The notes below the pieces were generated by a model. It saw only the letters and a program-made list of their open reading frames with translations. It ran no database searches and was not told the DNA's origin. DNA of 64,000 bases from Cryptomeria japonica (taxonomy: Eukaryota > Streptophyta > Pinopsida > Cupressales > Cupressaceae), in NCBI RefSeq assembly GCF_030272615.1, contig NC_081406.1, positions 474,469,400 through 474,533,399 on the forward strand, given 5' to 3'. Position 1 is the stretch's first letter. Each line of letters starts with the position of its first letter. Shown here one piece after another: positions 21,151 to 32,428 of this stretch. The position numbers were made by a program, and so were the translations under genes.

Positions 21151-22536
21151 TTATATACTTGGATTGAGTAATGAAAATCTCATTTTTATGAAAATCTCAT
21201 TTTTCATTTGCAGTATTTGTAAACCTATAAAATACTTTATCTCACCGATTAATGACATCTCAAGTTCTTTGCTCATTTCATTTCCAAAGTTCTTGCATAA
21301 AGAGTCATTTCCACAAAATATAATATCATCAACAAATATGGCTAAGATCAGTATTCCATTTTCATCATTCTTCATGTACATATTGTTGTTCTCACTTGTC
21401 CTTATAAAACCAATCTTAATCAAATAAGAGTGCAATCTTTCATACCATGCTCTAGGTGCTTGTTTCAGACCATATAATGCTTTGTTCAATTTACATACCT
21501 GATCTTTATTATTGTCTTCAACAAATCCTTTAGGTTGTTCAATAAAAACTTCTTCTTCTAATATTCCATTCAGAAATGAAGATTTGACATCCATTTGATA
21601 TACCTTGAATTTTTTGAAAGCAGCATATGGCAACAATGTTCTTACTCCTTCACGTCTAGCCACAGGTGCAAAAGTTTCATCCTAATCAATTCATTCTTCT
21701 TGAGCATAACCTTTGCAAACTAGTCTTGCTTTATTTCGAATGACCTCTCCTTTTTCATTTAGCTTGTTTCTAAAAATCCACTTTGCACCGATTACATTTT
21801 TGTCCTTCGGTCTTGGGACCAGTGTCCATGTGTCATTCTTCTTGATTTGATCAATCTCTTCTGTCATAGCATTTATCCAATTTTCACTGTTAAATGCCTC
21901 TTTCACTATTCTCAGTTCAAATTCAGATATCAGACATGTGTTTTGTCTCAGTTTGTTCCTTGTCATCACTGGATCATCCTTATCTCCTATAATCTGACTT
22001 GGTGCATGATGTCTTCTGACATACTTGGCTAATATAGGCTCGGTAGGCTTTGTATGATCTTCTTCATCACTCAGTAACTGGATATTTTCTTCATTTTCTT
22101 CAACAGTTTTCTTGGTAGGACTTGTTGGTTGAACATAGACAAATTCATCATAATCTTCTGGTTCTTTGGAATTTCCTTCATCATTTCTTTCTACAAATTC
22201 ATCAATTTTCACATTTGCACTTTCTACTATTTTGTTAGATGATTTGATTAGACATTTAAATGCTTTGCTTCTAGAAGAATAACCTAGAAATGTTCCTTCT
22301 TCACTTTTCAGATCAAACTTGCTATTTCTATCATCTTTATGTACATAGCATCTACTTCCAAAGATTTTAAAATAACTTACATTAGGTTTCTTGTCATACC
22401 AGATTTCATATGGTGTCTTCAAAGTACCTTTCTTTAGTTGTACTAGGTTCAGGGTGTAAACTGCAGTGCTTATTGCTTCTCTCCAAAATGTTTGTGGCAC
22501 TTTCTTTTCAATCATCAGTGTTCTAGCACAATCCAC
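21151..22536 (-). pseudogene. Copia integrase C-terminus and reverse transcriptase
   Basis: The upstream part is the integrase tail (QTFWREAISTAVYTLN, FKIFGSRCYVHKDDRN). RT then starts with NDTWTLVPRPKDK and IGAKWIFRNKLNEKGE. Two stops around 21680 break the Asp-Glu-Thr-Phe-Ala-Pro-Val-Ala block. The RT continues with MDVKSSFLNGILEEEV, ALYGLKQAPRAWY and the catalytic FVDD (usual YVDD) in ILAIFVDDIIFCG. All in one frame, so only point nonsense changes separate the pieces up to the 17-bp duplication. Confidence 0.92.
21171..21204. repeat. Perfect 17-bp tandem duplication inside copia pol
   Basis: ATGAAAATCTCATTTTT occurs twice head to tail (21171-21187 and 21188-21204). Seventeen bases is not a multiple of three, and the frame changes exactly here. 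Confidence 0.95.
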
Positions 22537-22559
22537 AATATATCTATTTCTTCTCTCAG

Positions 22560-23214
22560 CTATTCCATTTTGTTGTGGAGTTCTCGGTGCAGAGACTTGT
22601 CTTTAAATACCATGATCATTGCAGAATAAGTTGAACTCGTCGGATGTGAACTCTCCTCTTCTATCTGATCTAAGACATTTCATCTATCTTCCGGTTTCAT
22701 TTTAAAATCTTGCCTTGTACTATTTAAACATTTGAAAAGCTTCTAATTTTTCTTTTAAAAACATTACTGACATCATCCTTGAATAGTCATCCACAAATAA
22801 TATGAAATATTTATCACCATAATAACTTTGAACTTTCATAGGACCACAAAGATCAGTGTGCACTAGATCTAATATTCCTTTAGAAGTGTAAGACTTACTT
22901 GTAAAGCTTGATCTTGTCATCTTACCCATCTAGCATCCTCGGCACATAGCATTCTTAGGTTTTTCAAGACTCGGTAGACCTCTTACTCAGTGTTTCTTAC
23001 TTATTTTGATCAGATTATCAAAATTTACATGACAATACCTTTTATGCCATAACTAGGTATCATCTATCTTTGCATACAGACATTTGTTCCGAGTTGAGTC
23101 AAGGTGAAATGTGTTACCTTTAGTTTGTGTCCCGGTAGCAGCTAACTTTCCATTCTTGTCATGAACTTTGACAATTCCCTTCTGAAATTCTATTCGATAA
23201 CCTGTATTGTTTAG
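22560..23214 (-). pseudogene. Copia GAG-pre-integrase and integrase core
   Basis: Contains a His-His-Cys-Cys zinc region (WHKRYCHVNFDNL, then CRGC) and the integrase core LVHTDLCGPMKV with the first catalytic Asp and FVDDYSRM with the second. At least four stops interrupt it (near 23214, 22986, 22930 and 22720), all in the frame of gag. Confidence 0.85.
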
Positions 23215-24567
23215 CTATGCTACACTCAACAAATTGTATTTCAAACCTTCAACCCAATAAACATCATTGCATCTTGCATTGTCAAGAAGTGTTATAGATC
23301 CTTTACCTTTCACCGGACATGGTGCATCATTACCAAATCTTACATAGCCTCCATCATAATCTTCTAACATAACAAACTTGTGTTTATCTCCTGTCATATG
23401 ATGTGAGCATCCACTATCTATGATCCAAGAATCATTAGTATTTATGTGAGATATTAGGGCTTTTTCTTCATACCTTTCTTCATCTAATCCATCTTTGATA
23501 GCCACATAAACTACTTCCTCTGTATCAGTTTCATCTGATTTATCATCATTGGATTCCTCATCAGCTATTAAGCATGTCTTTCTATCTCTTCTTCTGAAGT
23601 CTCGGTATCCTCTGTAATGATTGTCTTTCTGTCTGTCATCTCGGTAATCTCTCTTTTCAGTAGAATCTTTGTCAGGACAGTTAGAAGCCATATGTCCTAT
23701 TATATCACAATTGAAACATTTCAAAGGTAGTTTTCCTTTATACTTACCTTTGCCTCTTGGTAACCTTCTAGCTAATAGTGCTTCAAACTCTTCCTGCATT
23801 CTGATTTCCTCATACAGTTTGTTTACTTCTTCCATGTTCTTACGAAATCTTTCACTTGCTCCACTATGATCTCCTTTAGAGTACTTATACTTTCTTTCAT
23901 TGTAATCATTAGATTCATCAAGATGAAAAGAACTAAATGCAGATTCAACTTTATTTACCGAAGATCCACTGTTATCAAAGTTACTTAACTCAAATGCATG
24001 TAGCTTACCAATAGTAGCATCTAAAGAAACTAGCATATTAGGTACAGACCTCAATTCATTGATTGTAGAGACTTGGATTGCATAAGCTGGTAGAAGGGTT
24101 CTTAACAACTTACTTGTTATATCCTTTTCTTCAATAGTTCCACCTGCTCCTTTGATTTGATTGACAATCTCCTTTAGTCTTGTACTATACTGAGTTATGT
24201 TCTCACCTTCATTCATCCTCATAGATTCAAGTTGTCCTCTTAGACTATCTACTTTTTCTCTTTGAACATGTTCATCTCCTCCATATACTGATATGAGCTT
24301 ATCCCACATAGCCTTTGCATCATTGCAGCCTTCTAGATCATTAAACTCTGAATCGGTCAATACAGATGTTATTTCAATCATTGCTTGGATATGTTCTTGC
24401 TTTGCCTTTATCTCTTCCATTGTCAATGGATAGGTGCTCGGTGTGATGAAATCATTCTCCAGATAATATACATCATATTCTCCAACTCCTGATAGGTGCA
24501 GCTTCATCCTTTTCTGCCATGTAGAGAAACTTGACTTGTTCAGCTTCAGTGCATCCCTCTTATACAT
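23215..24567 (-). pseudogene. Copia Gag and protease
   Basis: An open 450-residue frame from MYKRDALKLNKSSFSTWQ. The UBN2-type gag region (MWDKLISVYGGDE, VNQIKGAGG) is followed by a basic segment, one CCHC zinc knuckle (CFNCDIIGHMASNC) at about residue 283, and the copia protease active site WIIDSGCSHHMTGD at about residue 382. It ends in LKYNLLSVA, where a stop replaces continuation into integrase. Gag forms the particle and the protease cleaves the polyprotein. This is the best-preserved long coding frame of the copia element. Confidence 0.92.
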
Positions 24568-24611
24568 CTTTGGATCTTTGCCTCAAGTACCTTTAAACTT
24601 TTCTTGCGGAG

Positions 24612-24629
24612 TGCAAAGCTCTGATACCA
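24612..24629 (-). other. Copia primer-binding site
   Basis: Minus strand reads TGGTATCAGAGCTTTGCA, starting two bases after the 5' LTR. The first 12 bases match the initiator-Met-tRNA complement. Confidence 0.85.
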
Positions 24630-24631
24630 AT

Positions 24632-26153
24632 TGATAGTTCTAATACTTAATGTAAGTACAGATCCAATAGCCAACAAGATGAGAGGGGGGGGGGGGGTGA
24701 ATCATTCAAACTTAATCTTCCATAAGAACATCAGATTCAACCTCGGTAACATATACTTTAGTTTTATAGCCAAAATTGCTAAACATGCAAACTCAAAAGC
24801 ATATAAACATCATAAACCTCATAACACCAGATTTAACGTGGAAACCCAAATAGGGAAAAACCACTGTGGGATTTCGGACCCACTAAGAAATATACTCTTC
24901 TAGAGTATGCTCGGTTAAAAGCAAATCTTGTTAAAGATTACAAACACATTGCTAGATGTGACCCAGTTAAGGGATTTCCCTCAGGTTAGGATCTTCACCT
25001 TGTTAGAAGTGACCTTGTTAAAGGATTTCAAACACTCAATCAGAATGTCACCTTGCTAGAGGGTTTTACAAATAAGACTATTAAGTCCACTCGGTTAAGA
25101 TATTTTTTGTCACTTTCACAAAATAACAGTAATAAAAATCTATCTGCAACTTCACATCTAAAATGCTAAAGCATATTCTTATTTGCTCAATACAATCTAG
25201 ACATAGAACTAATCTTGTCCATCTGCTGGGCTTCTATACTCTATTATTCAAACAGGTCTTCAAGCTTCTGTGCTCGGTAATCACTATGTAGCATCCCTGT
25301 GCATACATTTGCCCGCATACATTGTTTATCAATAGTTCCCTATTTATAAACAATTTGCCAACCGCTTAATCTCCTTGACCACATTTCCCATGATCAATCA
25401 TAGCCATCAAATCTTCAAACTTTGACCAGGTTCAATGTATCCTTCCATCTGAAAATGTTTTACCCCGCCTAGGAACTTGCATACATTTCTTGGAACTTGT
25501 GCTAGGGTATTACAGTTCAATCTGAGTTGTAGATTTTCATGCCAATTTTCCTTTGCCATAGATTCATTAAAAAACTTCATGCACGGCATACCAGTCATTT
25601 AATCAGTTCCAGCTCATCAGCTTCCTTCATTAAATAATGCATGTAACCATTTAATGTATTTTGTTATAGCTCAGTTACAACTCGGTAACAACTCAGTAAA
25701 TACTAAACTTCACTCGGTAGACATTCTGCCTTCATTAACCGATAGCGATAACCTTAGGGTTTACCAACTAGGTTCTTTGCTCGGTAACATAGTATAGTAT
25801 TAACCTTACAATTTACAACATGTGTATGATGTTAAAACAATCTAAACATCATGATCTCATCATTGTCTGACTTGGTAATAGTTGCCCATTGAATACCTTA
25901 TTCATCCCTTTATTCATCATATTCTTTCTGTGTCTTTTACCGACATCTTTATACTCTTCAAATCATACTTCTCAAGATATGGCAACATCATACTGAATTA
26001 GAAAATCAACCTCTTGACATCAATGACAAAATAATAATATCAAGACAGTAAACATCATTATCAGTTATATCCATAATCATTAACAACCTTCTCAATATCC
26101 TTATTGAAATGCCAACAATCTCCCATTTTCTATTATAATGCCAAATGCCAACA
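24632..26153 (-). repeat. Copia 5' LTR
   Basis: Close copy of 18392-19917, with a 13-base G run at 24685-24697 where the other copy has an internal T. Short open frames inside both LTRs (for example 25407-25598) are not taken as genes. Confidence 0.9.
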
Positions 26154-26158
26154 CTTTA
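26154..26158 (+). repeat. Target-site duplication CTTTA, right copy
   Basis: Identical to 18387-18391; the protease frame of element C resumes across it. Confidence 0.9.
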
Positions 26159-26867
26159 TAGCATCACAGTTCAAACTCTTGGGGTAATTAAGGACTTATG
26201 TTTGACCTTACATGCATGCCCTGGTTATAGTGTCTTACAAGACATTTTAGTCATTGACCTCCTTGCTTTCTTTACTATTTGCTTTTAAAGAGAGTTTACT
26301 GCCAAGAGGAGGATATCTATCCTCATATTGGTCTCACATGCAATTCAGAACAAGATATGGTACAAAGGTTGTCATAAAGGTAGAGCCTATTGTAAAAGAC
26401 CATATTGAGCCTTATATTCCAAGCCCTATAAATATGAATTGTACCCTTTATGATCCAAAAGAACATGTATAAATCATGGAACCTACTAATCTTGTGGAGG
26501 AGGTCCCTGAATGCCTACTTGATGAGTGGGTTGATGCTTTTCAATTTGACCCAATTGGTGAGTTTACTAATATAGGTATTGGCACCTACTGCATTCATGA
26601 GGAAGGCACCTTTATTCCCAATCTCACCAAAGAATGTTGTGATCTAAAGGGATTGTGGAACTTATATTTTGATGGCTCAAGAAACAAGAATTGTGTAGGG
26701 GTCAGTGTGCTACTCATCTCTCCTAATGAAGAGAAATGTTATTTTTCATTTAGGCTTCATTTTAGTTGCACTAATATTGTGGTTGAGTAACAAGCATAGA
26801 CTCTGGGACTCAATGGAAGAATTTGATGCCTTAATATATCTAGGTTCCCTAGAAATGAGAACAGACA
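26159..26867 (+). pseudogene. Element C protease C-terminus and RNase H
   Basis: Continues the protease (TVQTLGVIKDLCLTLHACPG, then GGYLSSYWSHMQFRTRYGTK). After a stop, WNLYFDGSRNKNCVGVSV opens an RNase H fold (first Asp) and VVE-QA-TLGLNG carries the Glu position, with stops at Tyr and Leu positions. The third acidic motif is missing: the sequence jumps from LGLNG to FPRNENRHV, an apparent deletion of some 45 residues. The final motif continues past element B as HVDRLAIVG. This RNase H lies upstream of the RT edge at 58253, not after RT. Confidence 0.7.
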
Positions 26868-26872
26868 TGTTG
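26868..26872 (+). repeat. Target-site duplication TGTTG, left copy (element B)
   Basis: TGTTG before the LTR, repeated at 57985-57989. Confidence 0.9.
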
Positions 26873-27562
26873 TGTTAGTATTAACCGGTGACTGAGAGGG
26901 GGGCTGAATCACTCAAAATAGTTTATACACAATTCAAACTTTCAAACTAGCTAGTCTGCAACTATCCTAATTAATTTAAAACATTTCATTTATCATGAAA
27001 GCAGAGAACTTTGAAGAAAAGAGATTTGAATGCACAAATAAGCATCACATAACACTATCAATTATGCATGGAAACCCTCGGTTAGAGGGAGAAAACCTCA
27101 GTGGGGATAATCGACAATCTATTTTACTGTAGTGAAAAAGAGTGCCTTGTTAAGAGCTTACAACCAGTTCTTTCTGAGAACATCACCCTATTAGAAGTGA
27201 CTGGTATCTGGTTAAGAATACCTTAGAACCTGTTAAAGTTCACCTTGCTAAAGGATTTTATAACTTCATATTAGAAGTGACTATGTTAAGAGATTTTACA
27301 TGAAGAACCGATTAAGGTTCACCCTATTAAGGGATTTACAATGTTGCAATTGTTAGAAGGCAACAAAGATGATTAATTTGTCTGATGACACTACCTTTGT
27401 CTCATAGATCCACTTTTTGTGCTATGTACTTCTAATCGGTGTCGGCTTCACCGATTCATACCTCTATCTATTGCACTCTACTTTGTTTGCCCTATTAACA
27501 TTCACACGGATCTTTTTCACATTGAAAACACGTATAATCAAAATGAAAGATGTGAATATATT

Positions 27563-27973
27563 TGTTAGAATAACCGGCGGACAACTGAGAGGGGCGGATG
27601 AATCAGTTGTCAATAGATTATATTAATCAAACCACTTATGCATCCTATCAAAGATTCTCAGTAAAAGCTCTGTCGTTAAAACCTTAAACCCTTACTAGTA
27701 TAGGCTTACTAGAGTGTATGATAGCATCCGATCATCAAGTCAATACCAACTGACCAAACCATACTCCAGAAAAATGTAACACAATAAACCAAACATATTC
27801 CATTGATCCAAACATGTTGGTAGTATCCAACTGATAGTCCCTTCTGTCAGTAACACTAGTTCTTCTACGGGTAACCAAAATTTGTCTGTCGGTAACCAAT
27901 CATAACTGCTAGTGTTGACATCAATGACAAAACATCAATGCAACACATAATCAATTCCTTCATATTGCCAACA
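27563..27973 (-). repeat. LTR of the deleted copia element
   Basis: Plus-strand ends TGTTAG and CCAACA. Its last 145 bases (27829-27973) match 28797-28939. Confidence 0.85.
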
Positions 27974-28339
27974 ATCTCCCCCTTTGGCATTGATGGCAAC
28001 ACTAGATGTGAAAAAGAAAACATCTAAGTGCCAAGAAATGCCAAATATTTCTCATAGAAGATATAACAATGAAAAACTGAAAAATCCCAGCAACTCCCCC
28101 TGAGGAGTGCAGTCCAATCTGAAACTAATTTGAATCTCTCTCCCATGTGACATATTATGACATTATTTTTTAGATATAACTCTCCCCCTTTGACATCAAT
28201 GCCAAATATATGACATAGATATCAAAATCCTATGAATCTCAAAGCTGACTACTCCCCTTGAGTAGTAGCACCACTACATCAATCTGGAGCAAAGGATAAA
28301 GTTGATGACGCATACCAGACTGATGCACTGCTCCATCAG

Positions 28340-28796
28340 TTAAGTTTCTGCCAGAGGGGTAGATACCCCTAACCTATCTTTCAAATATTCAAATGATTCC
28401 TTAGACAACGGTTTAGTGAACATATCTGCAATCTGCTCTTTAGTGTTCACATAAACCAATTTGACTTCCTTTTCTTTCAGAAAATTATATTTTATTGAAA
28501 TGTGATTAGTCTTAGAGTGAAATACCAAATTCTTAGATATGTCAATAGTTGCAGAGTTATCACAATAGATAACTACCGATTCACTACAATTTACCTTGAT
28601 ATCCTTCAACATTTTCTTCATCTACAAGAATTGAGTGCAATTAGTTGTTGCTGCAACATAATCAACTTCTGTAGCAGATAAATAAATGCATGACTATTTT
28701 TTGTTGATCCATGAAACCAATTTCTTTCCAAGAAAGAAAGCTCCACCAGAAGTGCTCTTCCGGTCATCAGTATCTCCTGCCCAATCTGCATCCAGC
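28340..28796 (-). pseudogene. RNase H remnant of the deleted copia element
   Basis: The minus strand encodes [20 protein letters not shown] at the deletion edge, then VDYVAATTNCTQF (the Glu position reads Asp), CDNSATIDISKN, NHISIKYNFLKEK and DMFTKPLSKESFEYL. Two stops fall in the first half. It clearly belongs to the copia class but differs from the RNase H at 20366-21142, so it is a different family. Confidence 0.88.
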
Positions 28797-28939
28797 TGAT
28801 AGACCCTTCTACCGGTAGAACTAGTTCTTCTATCAGTAACCAAAATCTGTTTGTTGGTAACCAATCATAACAACTAGTGTTGACATCAACGACAAAACAT
28901 CAATGCAACACATAATCAATTCCTTCATATTGCCAACAA
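28797..28939 (-). repeat. Truncated second LTR of the deleted copia element
   Basis: Matches 27829-27973 with a few substitutions; the rest of the LTR was lost in the internal deletion. Confidence 0.88.
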
Positions 28940-29551
28940 TATTAGCCTTTGGTTCTGGCGCCAGTTTTCCCTCCAAAAATCAGATTTAAAAATTTGTTAT
29001 CGCGCCTAAAATCGCTCTCCAAAAATCATTCTGAGAATATCGGTCAAGACAACCGCTCATGTCAAAAAGCTCACCGATGGAAAAGGGAAGATTGTCAGTT
29101 TAACTGGATGTTACTAAGTTCATCGGTTGAGACTCCTGTGATGTCGTTTGTCACCTATGTACCATTCCATCTCTAACTAACCAATTACCTCCTCTATACC
29201 GATCTACTTTCAACGTAGTTGATTAACCCCTATATACTGGTCTACTTACTGCCGATAGGAATAAGGACTATTGTTCTTCACCAGTTGCACTTTACTCCTT
29301 TACTGATGGACTGTAGAGACTTAGAAGATGATGTTGCCAACAATGACAACCATTTCATCGATCATATAAAATGCATCATAATACCAACAAACACCCCCTT
29401 TGGCATTGGTAGAAAACACTACAAAAAAGGTTCAACGACTTTGCTACAAAATAGTCATGTATGTGTCGGTTATGACCCCTGTTTCATCTACCTTATGTAT
29501 ATATACAAACTCCTCCTTTTGAAATCAATGGCAAATAATATACAAAAGAAT

Positions 29552-30632
29552 TCATGAAAGTAAAGCAAAAATGTATTTGAAATTTTCCTTAGCAGCTTGT
29601 AAAGAGGATTCCCATGAAGGCTTCACCTGCTTCATGGTGTTGAATTGTCCATGCAAAATTGTAACAAAATCCTGCATATCATCTACTGTTTTATAGTCAG
29701 GTGCACTTATGACACTTTTTGCTTCTTTGACATTCCTTTGCATGAAATCAATGATCGGTTCAAGGTAGCACTGTAGCTCTAACAAGTTAAGAGCTCATTT
29801 GTCTTCTTCTTTCAACTTTTTGATTTCATGAGTTAACTGTTTGACCTTTCCACTAAAGGTTGTTGTAGAGCTTGTAAGAGGATCAAAAGAACCTATCAGA
29901 TCTTGGATTTCCCTTTGAGCCTGAGCTCTTTTATCTTCAAGATCTTTGATTAAATCTGTGAAGCTTGATGATTTGACCAATAATTTGCCAACTTCCTTTA
30001 GTATAGATTTGAGCTCTTCAGTTCTGTTGGAGAGAGCAACTTTGCCAACTGATATTTGTTAAATTAGTTTTTCACCTCTCCTTGTTCCATACTATCTAAC
30101 CGCAACCTTCTCCAGATTGGTTGCCTCTGAACTGATTGCTTTGACAAGAGTGCCCAACTGATCAATGATGGGTGCATTGTCATCAACAACAATGCCATGA
30201 ATAAGATCAGACAGAATGGTCTTTGTAGTATTAAGAATTTTGGTCTTCTTTTTCTTTGCTCTAAATTTTGTCTTTTCAGCTTGAAGTTTCAATTTTTTTG
30301 AAACTTTCATTAATTGTTTGGGGGTCATCTTCTTAATATCTATTACCGAGTCTTCCTCTTCTTCCTCCTCTATTTCCTCTTCCTTTTCTTTCTCTAGCTC
30401 TAACTTCCTCTTCACTAGAGGAGTGTCCTCAACTATTTTCTTACTTTCTACTTTCTTTTCTTTTGTTTCCTTCTTCACATCTTCCTTATTTTCTGCTTCA
30501 TCAATAGATATCATTGATGAGTCTGTCACTTTTGAGTTTTCTTCCTCTTCACCTTTTTTCTGACAAAAGAGGTTCATTGTCAGTAGGATTTATTGTTACC
30601 GAAGTTCTATGAGGTTTATCTTCATAAGGTAT
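29552..30632 (-). pseudogene. Element B 3' frame: lysine/glutamate-rich helical protein
   Basis: One frame with two stops (about 30092 and 29795) spans the region and continues across E1 to 38857. It contains a long acidic run (EEEIEEEEEEDSVIDIKKM), a Lys-rich helix (KKLKLQAEKTKFRAKKKK) and heptad-like leucines toward the end (LIKDLEDKRAQAQREIQDL). A coiled coil is likely. There are no catalytic motifs and I do not recognise the family. It lies next to the polypurine tract. Confidence 0.45.
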
Positions 30633-31152
30633 TGTAGCGTCGTAAATTGTACGCACTTGCTAGGGTGGTACAATTTCACACCTAGTTTAGCACCCGCCTT
30701 GGCGCATTTTGCATTTTGCATTGCATTTCCCCTTTAGCACTTAATTCATTAAATTAATTAGGTCTAGGGTTCTATTTTATCATCTCCCATATCATAAAGT
30801 TGGGCCCTTTTCATTAAAGTGTGCCCCTTTCATTTTATTCCTCCAATACATCATTTAATCAAAAACCCTAATTAGGTCCTATTTTGAACTTGGGGACTTG
30901 ATTTCGAGGGTCAAAACATCTCGAAATCACCTGTAACTTCGAGATTCGCTCTAAAATCATCATATCCGATGGCCCTGAAAATTTGGTGAAAAGTTGTCGG
31001 GACCATGGCGCCCGGCGTGCACATCGTCCTGGACATTTTTCCCGAAATTTTAGGAGCATGATCCAATCATAAAATAAAGCTTAACCCCAAGAAATTGGCG
31101 GGATATTCAATCTCTAGGTCGGCCAAAAGTCGAAATTAAGACCTAGGGTTTC

Positions 31153-31160
31153 ATATATAA
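31153..31160 (+). promoter_or_regulatory. Probable TATA box of the E1 LTR
   Basis: ATATATAA in TTTCATATATAAGAGCTC is present at the same place in all four E LTRs (37719-37726 here; reversed at about 41797-41805 and 48767-48775). It would drive the element transcript. Confidence 0.6.
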
Positions 31161-31765
31161 GAGCTCTCTTTCTTCATTTGAAAGGATCGGAATTTTGGCT
31201 TTCGAGGACCTTCTATGTAGCGAAAGAGTAGATCTTTGAAGACTTCAATAACATTCAACATCCATCCATCAAGCATTCATCAATTTCATTCATTTAGGGC
31301 TTAGGAGACATTGAAGAACAATAGGAGATTACCGACTAAAGATTGGCTTGTACTCCTCCCTTGAGGGTTGGGTATGATTTTATGTTGTTTTCATGTCTTT
31401 GCATAAGCTTCAATATATCCTTTATTCATGCTTTAGATCACTTTGCATCTTGATTTAAAGCATTTACATTATCATTTACAAGCAATTAGGGTTTGCTTTC
31501 TAGGTTGCTCTAGTTTGCTTTCTTGCATTTAAGGACCTTGCACACACACTAGGTATGCACACACAATACATTTTACAATACAACTTGGCTATTCGTGGAG
31601 GTGGAAATCACCGAAGTGGGGGTTTGACTAAGGCAAAACCCTATATAGCCGCCCATACCCTTTTCAGATATAAGTGCAGGTTTCGGGACTCGGACGACGC
31701 CGCAGGTGACAGATCCGAAAAAAGCAGGTCAAGATAGCACTCCACACCAAATTGCAGAGCAAAAG

Positions 31766-31828
31766 ACCAGGACAGGGGCGTGGGGTGCCCTGGTCCTTCC
31801 AGGATAGGGGCGCTGGGCGCCTTGGTCC
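31766..31828 (+). repeat. GC-rich hairpin minisatellite in E1 5' LTR (2 units)
   Basis: Units of about 30 bases of the type GACAGGGGCGCTGGGCGCC-TGGTCC, each an imperfect inverted repeat around GGGCGC/GCGCCC. Two units here, three in the other E LTRs. Confidence 0.85.
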
Positions 31829-32262
31829 TTCTGACAGCAGTTTTCAGCATTTTTGACAACTTTGCAAAACAGCAGTTTCCGGAGCAGTTTCAGGGGCAGA
31901 ATCAGGACAGTGGCGCCCGCGCCCCCGTCCCAAACATTTTCAGTCAGATTTTAACTCCGGGTACGCATTTGCATTCTTGTCTTATCCTTGTATTTATAGC
32001 TTTCCATTGTTTAAGTTCAATTCTGCAATCTTGTCATTAGTTCATACTTGCATTTTGGGGTTAGGAATTGAACTTGCATCATTTTATCTTTCAATTACAA
32101 CAAAGGAATAGAAATCCTAATAGGTAGCCCATGGCTCTCTCTTTCACAAGAAGAAGTAGCCAATTGTGTGATACCTCTAGGCTCTTTCGTATTCCACAAG
32201 TGTGTGGTTGAAAGTGGGATTAGGGCATGTTGACCTAGTCTCGCTTTTTCCCCTACACATTT

Positions 32263-32280
32263 TGGTGAACCCGACGTGAA
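32263..32280 (+). other. E1 primer-binding site
   Basis: TGGTGAACCCGACGTGAA begins three bases after the LTR. Same site type as element A and, reversed, E2 (47642-47659). Confidence 0.75.
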
Positions 32281-32428
32281 TCTATCATTGCTTCCTCTTG
32301 CATTGCATTTGTTAGATCTAGATCTAGATTTAGTGTGTTTTCATTTCATTTTCATTAAAAAAAGAGAAAAAAAAAAAAAAAAGTGTGTTTCTTTGCATTG
32401 TGTGTTTAAAATTTTATGCAATTTCAAA

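Larger units (their letters stand above)
18392..26153 (-). mobile_element. Complete Ty1/copia retrotransposon
   Basis: A 7,762-bp element with LTRs of 1,526 and 1,522 bases, a 5-bp target duplication CTTTA, an initiator-tRNA-type primer-binding site at the right and a polypurine tract at the left, so it reads on the minus strand. Domain order gag, protease, integrase, RT, RNase H is the copia order. Gag to RT share one frame with a few stops; RNase H is shifted by a 17-bp tandem duplication. The LTRs look highly similar, so insertion is recent compared with C. Confidence 0.95.
27563..28939 (-). mobile_element. Internally deleted copia element
   Basis: Flanked by a perfect 5-bp duplication ATATT (27558-27562 and 28940-28944). 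It has a 411-base LTR (27563-27973), a polypurine tract and an RNase H remnant. It ends with only the last 143 bases of the second LTR (28797-28939). The junction at about 28796 joins RNase H directly to LTR sequence, so gag, protease, integrase, most of RT and the primer-binding site are gone. Both outer ends are intact. Confidence 0.9.
26873..29389 (-). repeat. Element B 3' LTR, split by a deleted copia element
   Basis: Pieces 26873-27562 and 28945-29389 together make about 1,135 bases and match 56870-57984 (1,115 bases). The break falls in GTGAATATATTAGCC, which is continuous in the other LTR at about 57550. Confidence 0.9.
30633..32259 (+). repeat. E1 5' LTR
   Basis: Begins TGTAGCGTCG and ends CTACACA. 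Nearly identical to 37200-38856 but one GC-rich hairpin unit shorter. A TATA box is at about 31153-31160. Confidence 0.92.

Noticed and set aside
24685-24697. 13-base G run as a functional signal of its own
   Set aside because: The sister LTR has an interrupted run; length may reflect slippage or a sequencing error.
30318-30563. Plus-strand Ser-rich frame (SSSSSSISSSFSFSSS)
   Set aside because: Antisense of the acidic Glu run in element B.
30868-31059. Minus-strand 63-residue frame, also at 37435-37626
   Set aside because: Present only because both are copies of the same LTR; antisense to the expected transcript and altered between copies.
32276-32428. Upstream ATG extension of the E1 polyprotein
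   Set aside because: It begins within the primer-binding site and passes through a lysine run from an A-rich tract; the MSDFYL start at 32429 is more plausible.
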